Part shown: in pieces, positions 13,132 to 23,740 of the stretch
Position numbering within the stretch: position 1 is the stretch's first letter
Layout: each line of letters opens with the position of its first letter
Position numbers and translations under genes: made by a program
NCBI RefSeq assembly: GCF_012927045.1
Contig: NZ_JABBFW010000006.1
Coordinates: forward strand, 100,361 to 164,360
DNA length: 64,000 nt
Reading direction: 5' to 3'
DNA from: Azohydromonas caseinilytica
GTDB taxonomy: Bacteria; Pseudomonadota; Gammaproteobacteria; Burkholderiales; Burkholderiaceae_C
Notes under the pieces: generated by a model
The model's input: the letters and a program-made list of their open reading frames with translations, nothing else
What the model was told of the DNA's origin: nothing
Database searches by the model: none

Positions 13132-15584
13132 CGCACCGGGCCGAACAGGTCCGGCCGCTGCGCCACGCGCTCGGCCAGGTCGTCCCCCGCATGCCAGACC
13201 CAGACCTCGTCGCCGCGCGCCAGCAGGGCCTCGCGCTGGACCTCATCCGCTTCGCGCACGGCCAGTTCGCCGTCCGGCAGGTCGTCGCAGAAGATCCAGG
13301 CGCGCGGCGCATAGTGAAAGTCGGGGCGGACGTAGAGCCCGTCCACGCGCTGCCGGGCCACGTCGGGCAGGCGCAGGCCGCGCGCGTACAGGTGCTCGAT
13401 GAAGCGGCGGGCGGCGGGCGCTGCAGGATCAAGTTGCTTCAGCAACCGCGCGTACCGAGCCGCGTAGTCTTGCTGCGCAACGGCAGCGGGCTGCTCCAGG
13501 GAGCCGCGGCACAGCCGGTCCAGCGCGTCGTCGATACGGTCACTGCTGCCATTTCGATCCGGCGCCGTGGCGACCGCGCCGACGCTGCGACGCAGCGACC
13601 GCGCCCGCTTTATCACCGTCGAGAAGGTGTCCGGCTCCAGCAGGCGCGACAGCACACCGGCGCCGCCCGCCTCCGTCTCGTGCAGCAGGATGCCGGGCCG
13701 GCTTCCCTGCCCCACGTTGGCCGCGCCCAGCTCGCCTGGCCCCAGTTGGTGGCAGTACCCGATGGCACGCAGCAGCAGGTCCTGGAGCGCGAGCACGCCT
13801 TCGCGCTCCAGGCCCAGGAACACCGCGGGCAGGAGCAGCAGCACATCGGCCGGGTACGAGGCGCGGAGCCTGACGCGGCGGAGCTGCCTCGGCGGTGTGG
13901 AAGCGTTCTCAAGTGCGCAAGGGCACCAGGTGCCGCTGAGCAGATCCAGCGGAAAGCCCTCGGCCTCGCTGCCGCGCCAGCCGCGGTTGAGCTGCACCAG
14001 GCGCGCGCCGGGGATGAAGCCCAGGTCCAGCAACGTCCGGCCACCCGCCTTCAACCAGGCCTGCCTGACGGCGCCCGTGTGGCCGTCACCGATGCTGAAG
14101 CAGGTGTCGATGTCGAAGCCGCACGCACCCGCTTCGTCAGCGGGAGACGGCGCATCGACCTCCTCGGCATGGGCGTCAGCCACCTCCAGCAGGTCGTGCA
14201 GGACTTCGCTGACGCCTGCGTCCGAGAGGCTCACTCCGCAGACAGGGCAGGTCTCGCGCTGGCGCTGCCCGGCTTCCAGCAGGCAGCCGCAAGACCGGCA
14301 GAGCTTGGCCGCGGTGAGCGCCGGGCCCGCGTCCGGCAACACGAACCGGGTCAGGCGGTAGCACCGCCCTTCGTGATGCAAGAGCGCCAGCGGCCCAAGC
14401 TCGTGCAAGGCGGTGGCGCGAGGGCGTGAAATGAATTGACCCGGGCCGCACGCCGACGACAGGAACACGCGCAGTGGTTGCCGCCTCACCCCGTGGCTGG
14501 GCAGAAAGCCTTCGGCGGCGAGAAAGTGGGCCGGATCGAATTCCGGTCCGGCGTCGCTGCAGGCGTTGCGCAGCCACCGGAGCTGGCGCGCCGCCTCGTC
14601 CTGGCGGCGCTGTTGGTCAAGGCAGGCCTTTCCTCGTGAGGAAAGTAGTTCATTTTGAAGCTTGTACGTTGCATGCTCGTGGGTGGCATAAGCCGCACGG
14701 TAGAGCGCACGCCAGCGGTCCAAGGCCTGGTCCAGCTGCTGGGGCAACGCGTCAAGCGCGTGCTCGACATGGTCATGGTCGAACTGCTGGGTACGGACCT
14801 GCAGCGGCAGATCGCGCAGGCTGTGCTCGAAGGCAGCATGGATGCGGTCACGCATCTGGGGCGCGAGCCGCAGCGCAGCGCGCAGCTCGGGACGCAGGGG
14901 CAGCCCGGGCTGGCTCTCCTCGACGAAGGCGCTGAGCGACGGCCGGCCATCGACGCGCCAGGGCCATGCAGGCCACCCGACCTCGGAAACGGTCAGTGCA
15001 TGAAGGTGTGCCCGCAACGGTTCGGGATGCAGCATGGCCGGTGGCTCCGGGTTGCCGATGCAGCTCAAGGCGTGCCGGCACTGCATCCGGTACCGGCGTA
15101 CGAGCAGCGCCAGCTCGGCAGCCTGCAAGCCGGTGCGGTCATGGGCGTCGCCAAGGCATGCAAGCACGCGCAGTCCACAAAGCAGGCTGTCGCGCAGCTC
15201 GGGGCCGGCCCAACCCATGAGCCATCGGTCCAGCGTCGCCGCGTCGGTCAGCAGCAGTTGCGGCGGGTCCAGACGCAGGCGCTCGTGTACCTCATGCGGC
15301 GCGTGGCTGGTGCATGCGGCGAAGCGGATGGGAAAGCGGTCTCCGCCGCTCTCCTGGTGGTTGCCTGCGCAGCGGTTCAGGCTCTCCAGCGCGTCCTGGA
15401 GCCGGGCCGGCGTCGGGCACACCACCACCGCAAGGATGCTTCGGGCCGATGAGTCGCGCTGCGACGCGTGCAGCAGCGTGGTGTCGAGTACGGAGCGGAG
15501 CTGCGGATCGAGGCCGTGAAAGGAACTGCGGATGTACTTCGAGTCGTCCTCGCCCGCCCGCTGGTGTGCCAGCAGGACGTCCAT
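13128..15584 (-). CDS. Degenerate SF2 helicase-derived DUF1998 protein with Cys4 zinc site and nuclease-like C-terminus
   Basis: An 818-residue protein that follows the layout of large DEAD/DUF1998 helicases (DruE/DrmA/DrmB-like) but lacks their ATPase parts. No Walker A is present; the motif II region near 135-160 reads ACLGDAHDRTGLQAAELALL, where active relatives have DEAH; no second RecA domain is recognisable. A Cys4 cluster (C-x2-C ... C-x2-C) lies near 425-450, a DUF1998-like HETEAGGAGVLSRLL near 635, and a C-terminal segment GLRLPDVARQRVDGLYVRPD resembles the RPDF restriction-like fold of such proteins. The ATG is preceded by a strong GGAGGGG. It is the first gene of the three-gene island operon; the subunit role is unknown. 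Confidence 0.72.
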
Positions 15585-15668
15585 CGTGCATTCCCCTCCC
15601 GTGTGCTATTTGTGACTTTTTATTTCAGCAGCCGAGTCAGGACGATTCGGGCATCCCCGAAAACAACA

Positions 15669-15691
15669 AAGCCTCCGCGAGGGAGGCTTTG
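15669..15691 (-). terminator. Intrinsic terminator downstream of tRNA-His
   Basis: A nine-pair hairpin (AAAGCCTCC / GGAGGCTTT, loop CTCGC) lies 28 bases beyond the tRNA-His 3' end on the minus strand and is followed by a T-rich run TTTGTTGTTTT. It should separate the tRNA transcript from the defence-island operon, which starts about 85 bases further on the same strand. Confidence 0.85.
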
Positions 15692-15718
15692 TGTGTCAGG
15701 CATCACTGCCTGGTGTTT

Positions 15719-15795
15719 TGGGGTGGCTGATGGGACTCGAACCCACGACGACCAGAATCACAATCTGGGACTCTACCAACTGAGCTACAGCCACC
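15719..15795 (-). tRNA. tRNA-His (GTG anticodon), CCA encoded
   Basis: The reverse complement folds as a cloverleaf beginning GGTGGCTGTAGCTCAG and ending CAGCCACC followed by genomic CCA. The extra 5' G pairing with C73, a tRNA-His identity element, is present. The anticodon loop TTGTGAT gives GTG. The 3' end faces the accessory island, a typical position for integration at a tRNA, although no integrase or duplicated tRNA end is visible. Confidence 0.97.
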
Positions 15796-15842
15796 GTCGA
15801 AGAAATGAAATTCTAATACGAATTCCTGCGTCTGTGCAAGGG

Positions 15843-17771
15843 TCAGCGCGAAATTTCTGAAGCCGCGCTTTCGGCCGGCACGGCAGCCACGGCCGGCGCC
15901 TTGATCTTCACGTCAAAGCGCTTCTTCAGCGTCTCGTAGTAGGCACGGCCTTCCGCCGAAGCCCAGGCCTGCGGGTACTGGCCCTGCAGCGCGGCCAGCG
16001 CCGGCGACTGCGCATTCGGCGCCTCGACCTTGATCAGCCGCGCCACCACGAAGCCTTGCGGCACGTCCACGCCCAGCAGCGCGGGCAGCTTGCTCGCATC
16101 GGCGCGCATGACGGCATCCAGCGCCGCAGGCGCCAGATCGCCACGCTCGGCGCGCGACACCGTCACGGGCGCGGGCAGCGAAGCCGCCGCGGCGTCGCCG
16201 CCTTCCTTGAGCTGCGCCAGGCGGGCCTGCCCGTCCTTGCGCGCCAGCGCCAGCGACTGCTCGGCCACCACGCGCTCGCGCACCTGCAGCTGCACTTCCT
16301 CGAAAGGACGCACGCGCTCGGGCCGGTACTCCACGACGCGGGCGGAAACGAGCTGGTTGGCGCCGATCTCCACGGCTTCGGTGTTGCGCTTGTTGCGCAG
16401 CACGTCGTTGGAGAACACCGCCTCCAGCAGCTTGGCCGAGGCCAGCGCACCGGCCGCACCAGGCGCGGGCGTGCGCTGCACGGTGGCCGTCTGCTTCTTG
16501 AGCTTGAGCTTGTCGATCACCGGCTGCAGCGAGTCCGGCTGCTCGTAGACGGTGTTGGTGAACTGCTCGGCGGCCTCGGTGTAGCGGCTCTGTGCCAGTT
16601 GCTTGCGCACCTCAGCCTCGATCTCGCCACGCACGGCCTCGAAGGGCTTCTTCTCGCCGCCGCGCACGGCATCCAGGCGGATGATGTGGTAACCAAAGTC
16701 GGTTTCCACCACGTTGCTGATCTCGCCGGGCTTCATGGCGAAGGCCGCGTCCTCGAAGGGCTTGACCATGGCGCCACGGGCGAAGAAGTCCAGGTCGCCC
16801 CCCTTCTGCGCAGAGCCCGGGTCCTGCGACTCCTTCTTCGCCACGTCGGCAAAGCTCGCCGGGTTCTTGCGCAGCTCGGCCAGCAGCGCTTCGGCCTTGG
16901 CCTTGGCCTTGGCGCGCTCGGCCGCGGGCTGGTCCTTGTCGGAGGCGATCAGGATGTGGCTGGCACGGCGCTGCTCGGCGCTGGTGTAGCGCGCGGCATT
17001 CTCGTCGTAGTACTTGCGCAGGTCTTCCTCGCTCACGTTCACGTCCTGCTGCAGCGCCTCGGCGTTGAGCACCACGTACTCGATGACGGCCTGCTCGGGT
17101 GCCTTGAAGCGAGCCTGGTTGGCGTCGTAGTGGGCCTTGAGCTCGGCATCGGTCGGGGTGACGCGCGCGGCGTAGTCGGCGGCGTTGAAGCGCTGCAATT
17201 GGACCTGGCGCTGCTGCAGCAGCGCGTCCAGCGCCAGCTTGCCGGCCGCCGGCATGGCGGGCGCCGTCTCGGTGATGCCGGCGAGCACCTGGCGCAGCGT
17301 CAGGTCACGGCGCAGGCGCTCGGCGAATTGCGCCGAGCTCATGCCCTGCGCGGCCAGCATCTGCGTGTTGATGCTGTTGTCGGGGTTGCGCAGGAAGGCG
17401 TACTGCGGATCGGTGACGAAGAGGCGCTGCAGCCGCTCGTCGTTGACCGCCAGATGCTGCTTCTCAGCGGCGGACATCAGCACGCGCTCGCGCACCAGCT
17501 GGTCCAGCGTCTCGCGCTTGAACTGGGGCGAGTCCAGCAGCTTGGCATCCACGCCCGGCATTTGCTGGCGCAGCCGCTCGGCCTGCTGCTGGTGCGCCGC
17601 ATCCCACTGCGCCTGCGTGATGGCATGCCCGTCGACCTCGGCCACCGTGGCGTTGCCGCCCTCGGTGAAGCGGCTGTAGCCCTGTACGCCGAAGAACACG
17701 AAGGAGGGAAAGACCAGCAGCACCAGCAGGAACTGCAGCAGCCGGGTGTGGGTGCGTACGAAATCGAACAT
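15843..17771 (-). CDS. ppiD: Periplasmic peptidyl-prolyl isomerase/chaperone, SurA/PpiD family
   Basis: A 642-residue inner-membrane-anchored folding factor for outer-membrane and periplasmic proteins. One transmembrane helix (about residues 12-32, [19 protein letters not shown]) is followed by a SurA-N-like helical region, then a parvulin (PpiC) domain near 265-360 starting at RRASHILIA and containing [10 protein letters not shown] and FGYHIIRLD, then a long C-terminal lobe. Length matches PpiD (about 620-640). Start [12 protein letters not shown] is chosen because it matches the family N-terminus; the frame runs 31 codons further upstream without similarity. It stands alone between tRNA genes. 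Parvulin catalytic activity is often weak in PpiD, so chaperone function is the safer reading. Confidence 0.93.
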   Translation of the reverse strand: MFDFVRTHTRLLQFLLVLLVFPSFVFFGVQGYSRFTEGGNATVAEVDGHAITQAQWDAAHQQQAERLRQQMPGVDAKLLDSPQFKRETLDQLVRERVLMSAAEKQHLAVNDERLQRLFVTDPQYAFLRNPDNSINTQMLAAQGMSSAQFAERLRRDLTLRQVLAGITETAPAMPAAGKLALDALLQQRQVQLQRFNAADYAARVTPTDAELKAHYDANQARFKAPEQAVIEYVVLNAEALQQDVNVSEEDLRKYYDENAARYTSAEQRRASHILIASDKDQPAAERAKAKAKAEALLAELRKNPASFADVAKKESQDPGSAQKGGDLDFFARGAMVKPFEDAAFAMKPGEISNVVETDFGYHIIRLDAVRGGEKKPFEAVRGEIEAEVRKQLAQSRYTEAAEQFTNTVYEQPDSLQPVIDKLKLKKQTATVQRTPAPGAAGALASAKLLEAVFSNDVLRNKRNTEAVEIGANQLVSARVVEYRPERVRPFEEVQLQVRERVVAEQSLALARKDGQARLAQLKEGGDAAAASLPAPVTVSRAERGDLAPAALDAVMRADASKLPALLGVDVPQGFVVARLIKVEAPNAQSPALAALQGQYPQAWASAEGRAYYETLKKRFDVKIKAPAVAAVPAESAASEISR

Positions 17772-17894
17772 GGGTTCCTCGAGCAGGGTCCTGAGGCCGC
17801 GGCACGGCGAAAAAGCGTCGCCCGGATGCGACAAAGGCGAACCACGGTTCGCCTTTGAAGCCATCTGCCTGCCGGCCTTGCAGCCGCCGCGGGG

Positions 17895-17970
17895 TGGTGG
17901 GTGCTGAGGGGTTCGAACCCCCGACCTACGCCTTGTAAGGGCGCCGCTCTACCAACTGAGCTAAGCACCC
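17895..17970 (-). tRNA. tRNA-Val (TAC anticodon), CCA encoded
   Basis: The reverse complement GGGTGCTTAGCTCAGTTGG opens a standard 76-base cloverleaf that ends in CAGCACCCA-CCA. The anticodon loop CTTACAA gives TAC, reading valine codons. Confidence 0.97.
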
Positions 17971-18093
17971 GCGTCGGACCGAAACCGCTAGTGTAACCGC
18001 GTCGGTGGCGTCTTCCGGACGCCCTTCCCTGCGGCCGCACATGGGCGGCGGGCCCGTCCTGCCACTGCAGCGGCGGCAGGACGTCCCTCAACA

Positions 18094-18120
18094 AAAAATG
18101 CCCGCTGGCGCGGGCATTTT
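18094..18120 (-). terminator. Intrinsic terminator after the tandem tRNA-Asn genes
   Basis: Immediately downstream (minus strand) of the second tRNA-Asn lies AAAATGCCCGC - GCCA - GCGGGCATTTTTTG, a stable hairpin followed by six T, consistent with termination of the tRNA-Asn transcript. Confidence 0.85.
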
Positions 18121-18128
18121 CTGGAATT

Positions 18129-18204
18129 TGGCTCCCCGACCTGGGCTCGAACCAGGGACCTGCGGATTAACAGTCCGTCGCTCTACCGACTGAGCTATCG
18201 GGGA
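18129..18204 (-). tRNA. tRNA-Asn (GTT anticodon), copy 2
   Basis: A 76-base cloverleaf beginning TCCCCGATAGCTCAGTCGG and ending with encoded CCA; anticodon loop CTGTTAA gives GTT. The gene body is identical to the copy at 18259, 54 bases upstream on the same strand, so the two are probably co-transcribed. Confidence 0.97.
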
Positions 18205-18258
18205 ATTAAAACACCGCTCAAACGCGGCGCCTCTTCGGTACTACTTCAGTGTTTCTGT

Positions 18259-18334
18259 TGGCTCCCCGACCTGGGCTCGAACCAGGGACCTGCGGATTAA
18301 CAGTCCGTCGCTCTACCGACTGAGCTATCGGGGA
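18259..18334 (-). tRNA. tRNA-Asn (GTT anticodon), copy 1
   Basis: The same 76-base sequence as the neighbouring copy, with a complete acceptor stem and encoded CCA; anticodon GTT. Tandem duplication of tRNA-Asn. Confidence 0.97.
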
Positions 18335-18487
18335 ACAGAAGCTGAGATTCTAGCAAGGATTTCAGACCTGGCAAGCGATTTCATCACTTTTTTGTCTGGC
18401 AGCTCCTTGCGGGCCGCGCAGGCTCATGACGTGAGCCCGCCGAACGGACAACCGGCCCGGCACCCGAAGGCGCCGGGCCCTGCCTCA

Positions 18488-19741
<1,254 letters not shown>

Positions 19742-19810
19742 GGAAACTCGCTCCGGCGTGGGGTTGTGGAATGAGACCGCGATTCTATGCGACGCGGCGA
19801 GAAGTCCTAT

Positions 19811-19824
19811 GTCTTACATAAGAC
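19811..19824. promoter_or_regulatory. Palindrome upstream of icd (possible operator)
   Basis: GTCTTA-CA-TAAGAC is a perfect 6+2+6 inverted repeat 70-83 bases before the icd start, inside the only intergenic region available for the icd promoter. It resembles the TCTTATATAAGA-like palindromes that I recall before TCA-cycle genes in betaproteobacteria; the cognate regulator is not identified here. Confidence 0.45.
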
Positions 19825-19922
19825 TTGAGACAACGTGGCTCCAAGCGGGACAGCATTGCAGCGCAGCTTGACGCGAAGTTGACAAGCCTGACTGGGTCAA
19901 ACCCGGTGAAAGCAGGCGTGCT

Positions 19923-20639
19923 TCAGCTCGCGCACCAGGCGGCGATGCGCGTCCACAGCCCATGGCCCAATGCCCAGGCCGAGGCCGAGGCCAGGCCCAG
20001 ACCGGCCAGACGCACGGCCCAGCCGCCCGAGGCCAGCCATCGCGAGCCCGGCGCCCCAAGGCGCCACCACAGCGCCGGGCCGAGCCACAAACCGAGTGAG
20101 GAACCCAGCGCAAAGGCAGCCATGATCGAGGCCCCGGAAGCCGCATGCTGGCCCAGTGCGGCCACCACCAGCGCGGACTGCAGCAACCCACAAGGCCACG
20201 CCACCCAGACCGTGCCGGCCATCCCGGCCTTCAATGGGCCCAGCATGGGCTGCCAACCGCCGGCTGTCCCCGCGCCTGCCGCCACTGGCGCCAGCCGCGT
20301 GCCCCGGCCCAGGTGCTCCACCCACTGCGGCTGGCGCCCCTTGACCAGCAGCCACACACCCAGCCCCAGCGCCGCCACATGCACCAGCGTCCACAACGGA
20401 CGCAGCGCCGGTGTCAGTTGCGAAAACTGCGCCAGCAGCGACACGCTGCCCGCCGCCACCGCGCCGGCCGCCGCGTAGCCCAGCAGCCGCCCCAAATGGA
20501 ACCCGACCAGCGCCTGCTGCGGCCGCGCGCCGCCGCAACGCCCGGCCAGGGCCGTGCATGCCGCGCCGCACATGGCTATGCAGTGCGGCGATCCAGCCAG
20601 CCCCATCAACAGGGCGCTCAAGACAAGGGCGACATCCAT
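19923..20639 (-). CDS. Sulfite exporter TauE/SafE family membrane protein (urease accessory/cytochrome-oxidase-associated type)
   Basis: A 238-residue polytopic membrane protein with about six to seven hydrophobic segments starting at residue 3. The N-terminus GLAGSPHCIAMCGAACTAL, with its HC-x3-C motif, is typical of the SafE-like proteins encoded beside ccoNOPQ and hemN in many proteobacteria, where a role in metal (copper) supply to cbb3 oxidase has been proposed. Substrate is not evident from sequence. It follows hemN on the minus strand after 43 bases and probably shares its transcript. Other possibility: a general anion permease of the same superfamily. Confidence 0.82.
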   Translation of the reverse strand: MDVALVLSALLMGLAGSPHCIAMCGAACTALAGRCGGARPQQALVGFHLGRLLGYAAAGAVAAGSVSLLAQFSQLTPALRPLWTLVHVAALGLGVWLLVKGRQPQWVEHLGRGTRLAPVAAGAGTAGGWQPMLGPLKAGMAGTVWVAWPCGLLQSALVVAALGQHAASGASIMAAFALGSSLGLWLGPALWWRLGAPGSRWLASGGWAVRLAGLGLASASAWALGHGLWTRIAAWCAS

Positions 20640-20682
20640 GACCGCAAGCTATCGGACCTGCGCGGGGCGTGCAGGCAAAGCC

Positions 20683-22092
20683 TCAAATGATCCGGGAAAA
20701 GCGCTCGCGCGTCTGATCGGCCCGCAAATGCCGGTCGAACACCATGGCCACGCCACGCACGAAGTACCAGCCTCGCGGCGTCACCTGGATCGCATCAGGC
20801 TCGATCTCCACCAGCCCCATCTCCACCAGCGGCTGCAGCACCTCAAGCTCCGTCGCGAAGTACTCGCGCATGTTCACCAGATGTGCCAGCTCGATGGACT
20901 CGAACTCCACGCGCCCCTGGCACATCAGCGCCATGATCACGGCGCGGCGCACCAAGTCGTCACGCGTGAGGGCCAGGCCACGCACCACCGGAAACTGCCC
21001 CTGGCGCACGGCGTCGTAGTACTCCGGCAGCGTCTTGGCGTTCTGGCTGTAGGTGGGACCCATGCGGCCAATGGCCGACACGCCCAGGCCGATGAGATCG
21101 CAGTCCGGCTGCGTGCTGTAGCCCTGGAAGTTGCGGTGCAGGCGTCCCTGGCGCTTGGCCGCTGCCAGGCTGTCGCCGGGCAACGCGAAATGGTCCATGC
21201 CGATGTAGGTATAGCCAAAGCCCAGGAAGCCCTGGATGGCATTGCCCAGCATCTGCACCCGGTGGCCGGGGGGCGGCAACTGGGCCGGGTCGATGCGGCG
21301 CTGCGGCTTGAAGCGCGCCGGCAGGTGCGCATAGGCGTAGAGCGCGATGCGGTCGGGCCGCAGCTCGCCCACCCGCTCCACCGTGCGGGCAAAGGATTCG
21401 GGCGTCTGCTTGGGCAAGCCGTAGATCAGATCGACGTTGAGCGACTCGAAGCCGAGGGCACGGGCACTCAGCACCAGTTCGCGCACGCTCTCATAGGACT
21501 GCACGCGGTGCACTGCCTTCTGCACTTCGGTATCGAAGTCCTGCACACCAAAGCTCAGCCGGTTGAAACCCAGGCGCGCGAGATGCTGCAGCCGCTCTGC
21601 GCTGACGGTGCGCGGATCGACTTCGATGGACAGCTCCGCACCCGGAGCAATGCGAAACGCCCCGCGCAGCACGTTCATCAGGCGCTCGATCTCGGCGTCG
21701 GACAGGAACGTCGGCGAGCCGCCGCCAAAATGCAGTTGCGACACGGCCTTGCCCGTACCCAGCACTGCGACATGAAGGGCAATCTCGGCCTCCAGCGCCT
21801 GGAGATATTCCTCAGCGCGGTCATGGTGTTTGGTGATGACCTTGTTGCAGGCGCAGTAATAGCAGACCGACTCGCAGAACGGGATGTGCACATAGATCGA
21901 CAAAGGCGGCGTGCCACCCACAGTCGCACCTTGGGCACGCTGCTCCAGGGCTTGTCGATACTCGGCCGGCCCGAAGGCTTCGACGAAGCGATCGGCCGTC
22001 GGGTAAGAGGTGTAGCGGGGCCCAGGCACGTCCAGGCGCTGGAGCAGGCTTTCGGTCAGAACGGGCCCGGTGGCGGAGGTATCGCTTAGCAT
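20683..22092 (-). CDS. hemN: Oxygen-independent coproporphyrinogen III oxidase (radical SAM)
   Basis: A 469-residue radical SAM enzyme that decarboxylates coproporphyrinogen III to protoporphyrinogen IX when oxygen is scarce. The cluster motif HIPFCESVCYYCACNKV near 77-93 contains the C-x3-C-x2-C-x-C of true HemN, followed by HFGGGSPTFLS. The N-terminal GPRYTSYPTADRF and the C-terminal HemN domain are present at normal length, which argues against the related HemW. Start MLSDTSATGPV is chosen at ATG 22090-22092; 22 more upstream codons are open but would run through the FNR-like site at 22126. Together with the nearby fnr and cco genes this fits heme supply for microaerobic respiration. Confidence 0.94.
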   Translation of the reverse strand: MLSDTSATGPVLTESLLQRLDVPGPRYTSYPTADRFVEAFGPAEYRQALEQRAQGATVGGTPPLSIYVHIPFCESVCYYCACNKVITKHHDRAEEYLQALEAEIALHVAVLGTGKAVSQLHFGGGSPTFLSDAEIERLMNVLRGAFRIAPGAELSIEVDPRTVSAERLQHLARLGFNRLSFGVQDFDTEVQKAVHRVQSYESVRELVLSARALGFESLNVDLIYGLPKQTPESFARTVERVGELRPDRIALYAYAHLPARFKPQRRIDPAQLPPPGHRVQMLGNAIQGFLGFGYTYIGMDHFALPGDSLAAAKRQGRLHRNFQGYSTQPDCDLIGLGVSAIGRMGPTYSQNAKTLPEYYDAVRQGQFPVVRGLALTRDDLVRRAVIMALMCQGRVEFESIELAHLVNMREYFATELEVLQPLVEMGLVEIEPDAIQVTPRGWYFVRGVAMVFDRHLRADQTRERFSRII

Positions 22093-22125
22093 GGCGCCAC
22101 TTTGCCAAAGTTGGCCCATGCGAGC

Positions 22126-22139
22126 TTGATGTGCCTCAA
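22126..22139. promoter_or_regulatory. FNR/ANR-type binding site between hemN and fnr
   Basis: TTGAT-GTGC-CTCAA matches the FNR consensus TTGAT-N4-ATCAA at nine of ten defined positions. It lies 34 bases upstream of the hemN start and about 55 upstream of the fnr start, so it could activate hemN at low oxygen and serve in control of fnr. Confidence 0.7.
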
Positions 22140-22178
22140 GTGGGCAAATACCAGCCACACCAAGAATAACGCCAGTTT

Positions 22179-22192
22179 TTGAGGCATATCAT
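22179..22192. promoter_or_regulatory. Second, weaker FNR-like site next to the fnr start
   Basis: TTGAG-GCAT-ATCAT matches eight of ten FNR consensus positions and sits directly against the first ATG of fnr, overlapping its GAGG ribosome site. Binding here would block fnr expression, so negative autoregulation is a possible reading. Confidence 0.4.
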
Positions 22193-22194
22193 TC

Positions 22195-23010
22195 ATGTTG
22201 AAGACCGCTGATTTCCCTGATGATTCCTGCATCCAGCCCTCGGGCTGTGCTGGCTCAACTCCGCGAACCAACATGAATTCCACGATGCCGCCCATCCGCA
22301 CCGAGCCCTTCAAAGTGGCGTGCTCGAGTTGCAACCTGCGTGAGCTGTGCCTTCCGGTGGGCCTGTCGCGCAATGACCTGGAGCAGCTCGACACCATGGT
22401 GGCCACGCGGCGTTCGGTGGTGCGTGGCGACACCTTGTTCCGCGCCGGTGACGCGTTTCAGTCGCTCTACGCCGTGCGCACAGGTTTCTTCAAGACCTGT
22501 GTCTCGGCCGAGGATGGCCGCGATCAGGTCACGGGCTTTCAGATGGCGGGCGAACTCCTGGGGCTTGACGGCATCGGCAGCGACCGCCACACGGTGGACG
22601 CGGTGGCCCTGGAAGACTCGCAGGTATGCGTCATCCCCTATGCCCAGCTCGAGGAACTGTCGCGCGAGTTCTCCGACCTGCAGCGCCAACTGCACAAGAT
22701 CATGAGCCGGGAAATCGTGCGCGACCACGGCGTGATGCTGCTGTTGGGCAGCATGCGGGCCGAGGAGCGTCTGGCGGCTTTCCTGCTCAACCTGACCCAG
22801 CGGCTCCAGGCCCGCGGCTTCTCGGCGTCTTCGTTGATCCTGCGCATGACGCGTGAGGAGATCGGCAGCTACCTGGGCCTCAAGCTCGAAACGGTAAGCC
22901 GCACCTTCTCAAAGTTCCAGGAAGAAGGCCTGCTCGAGGTCAAGCAGCGCCAAATCCGCATCGTCGATCAGGACGGGCTGCAGAAGCTGGTCAACGGCGC
23001 AGCCTGCTGA
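22195..23010 (+). CDS. fnr: FNR-family oxygen-responsive transcriptional regulator
   Basis: A 271-residue CRP/FNR regulator if started at ATG 22195, which has a GAGG ten bases upstream. An alternative ATG at 22273 gives the usual 245 residues but has no visible ribosome site; the 26-residue extension is not a family feature. The 4Fe-4S ligands are present: CSSCNLRELC (C-x2-C-x5-C) at the N-terminus and a fourth Cys in FFKTCVSAEDG. The C-terminal helix-turn-helix includes TREEIGSYLGLKLETVSRTF, whose E-x2-S-R recognition pattern reads the TTGAT half site. Divergent from hemN, with FNR-like sites between, and followed by the cco cluster, whose expression it probably controls. Confidence 0.93.
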   Translation: MLKTADFPDDSCIQPSGCAGSTPRTNMNSTMPPIRTEPFKVACSSCNLRELCLPVGLSRNDLEQLDTMVATRRSVVRGDTLFRAGDAFQSLYAVRTGFFKTCVSAEDGRDQVTGFQMAGELLGLDGIGSDRHTVDAVALEDSQVCVIPYAQLEELSREFSDLQRQLHKIMSREIVRDHGVMLLLGSMRAEERLAAFLLNLTQRLQARGFSASSLILRMTREEIGSYLGLKLETVSRTFSKFQEEGLLEVKQRQIRIVDQDGLQKLVNGAAC

Positions 23011-23030
23011 GAACGGACAAGCGAATGAAC

Positions 23031-23059
23031 AAAGGGCGCCCACAAGGGGCGCCCTTTTT
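23031..23059. terminator. Intrinsic terminator between fnr and the cco operon end
   Basis: AAAGGGCGCC-CACAAG-GGGCGCCCTTTTT forms a ten-pair hairpin followed by T's on the plus strand. Genes converge on it from both sides: fnr from the left and the last cco-cluster gene from the right. Confidence 0.85.
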
Positions 23060-23075
23060 CTTGGGTCGTCTCAGG

Positions 23076-23354
23076 TCAATGGCCGTGAGCATCGGGCATC
23101 GCGCGTGAGCGCGGCCCGTCGGCGGGCGCCGCCAGCCAGTGCTCCAGGGCCCCGGCCGCGGCGATGGCAGCCCAGAACAGGAAGAAGGCCAGGGAGTAGA
23201 CGGTCGTAGCCGACAGCTCCGAGAAGACACCGCCGGCACCTTGAAGGCTGTGCGGATCGACCAGCGCAAACACCAGCATCTCCAGCACCGCGGCCATCAG
23301 GAACGACGGCCAGGCCACCAGCATCACCGCTTGCACGCGAGGGGTTGTCGTCAT
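23076..23354 (-). CDS. Small membrane protein at the end of the cco cluster
   Basis: A 92-residue protein that I do not recognise by family. Two hydrophobic segments are visible (about residues 9-31, AVMLVAWPSFLMAAVLEMLV, and 49-68, TVYSLAFFLFWAAIAAAG), with a His-rich end (MPDAHGH). It follows the FixH-like gene by 51 bases, the gap containing an AGGAGGTGA-like ribosome site, so it is very probably translated. Its position as last gene of the cbb3 oxidase cluster suggests an accessory or assembly role, but nothing in the sequence proves this. Confidence 0.75.
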   Translation of the reverse strand: MTTTPRVQAVMLVAWPSFLMAAVLEMLVFALVDPHSLQGAGGVFSELSATTVYSLAFFLFWAAIAAAGALEHWLAAPADGPRSRAMPDAHGH

Positions 23355-23405
23355 TTGCGATCACCTCCTGGCGTGAATTCTTGCGCGTACCTGACGCGCC
23401 GCGTC

Positions 23406-23696
23406 CTAGCGTTGACCCGCAGAGGCCGCAGCGGCAGCCGCTTCGGCCGCAGCCTTGTTGCGCGCTTCGAGGGCCGGACGCATGTCGCCCGACGAGGACT
23501 CCTCCGCGGGCTGCTGCGATTGGGGCGCCGCGCCGGAGCCGATCACCACGTCGGCGCCGCGCACGGCAATGACGGCGGTGATGATCGCCGCCACCACCAC
23601 GGCCAACGGCCCACCCACCACCAGCCACATCATGCGCACGCGCCACCAAGGCACGCGCTGGCCGGCACCGGCCTGTTTATCGGTTCTGCGATCCAT
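23406..23696 (-). CDS. FixH/CcoH-like single-span membrane protein
   Basis: A 96-residue protein with one transmembrane helix after PWWRVRMMWLVVGGPLAVVV, the conserved opening of FixH-type proteins, and a short periplasmic tail containing GDMRPALEARNKAAAE followed by an Ala-rich stretch. Canonical FixH is around 160-170 residues, so this is the short form; its place after ccoG (here a remnant) matches the fixG-fixH order. The start at ATG 23694-23696 (MDRRTDKQ) is preferred over an upstream extension in the same frame that lies between ccoG and this gene. Expected function: assembly or stability of cbb3 oxidase in the inner membrane. Confidence 0.75.
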   Translation of the reverse strand: MDRRTDKQAGAGQRVPWWRVRMMWLVVGGPLAVVVAAIITAVIAVRGADVVIGSGAAPQSQQPAEESSSGDMRPALEARNKAAAEAAAAAASAGQR

Positions 23697-23740
23697 GGGG
23701 AATACTGCTCCGGTCAGGCCGGCCTCGCACGCACAGTGCG

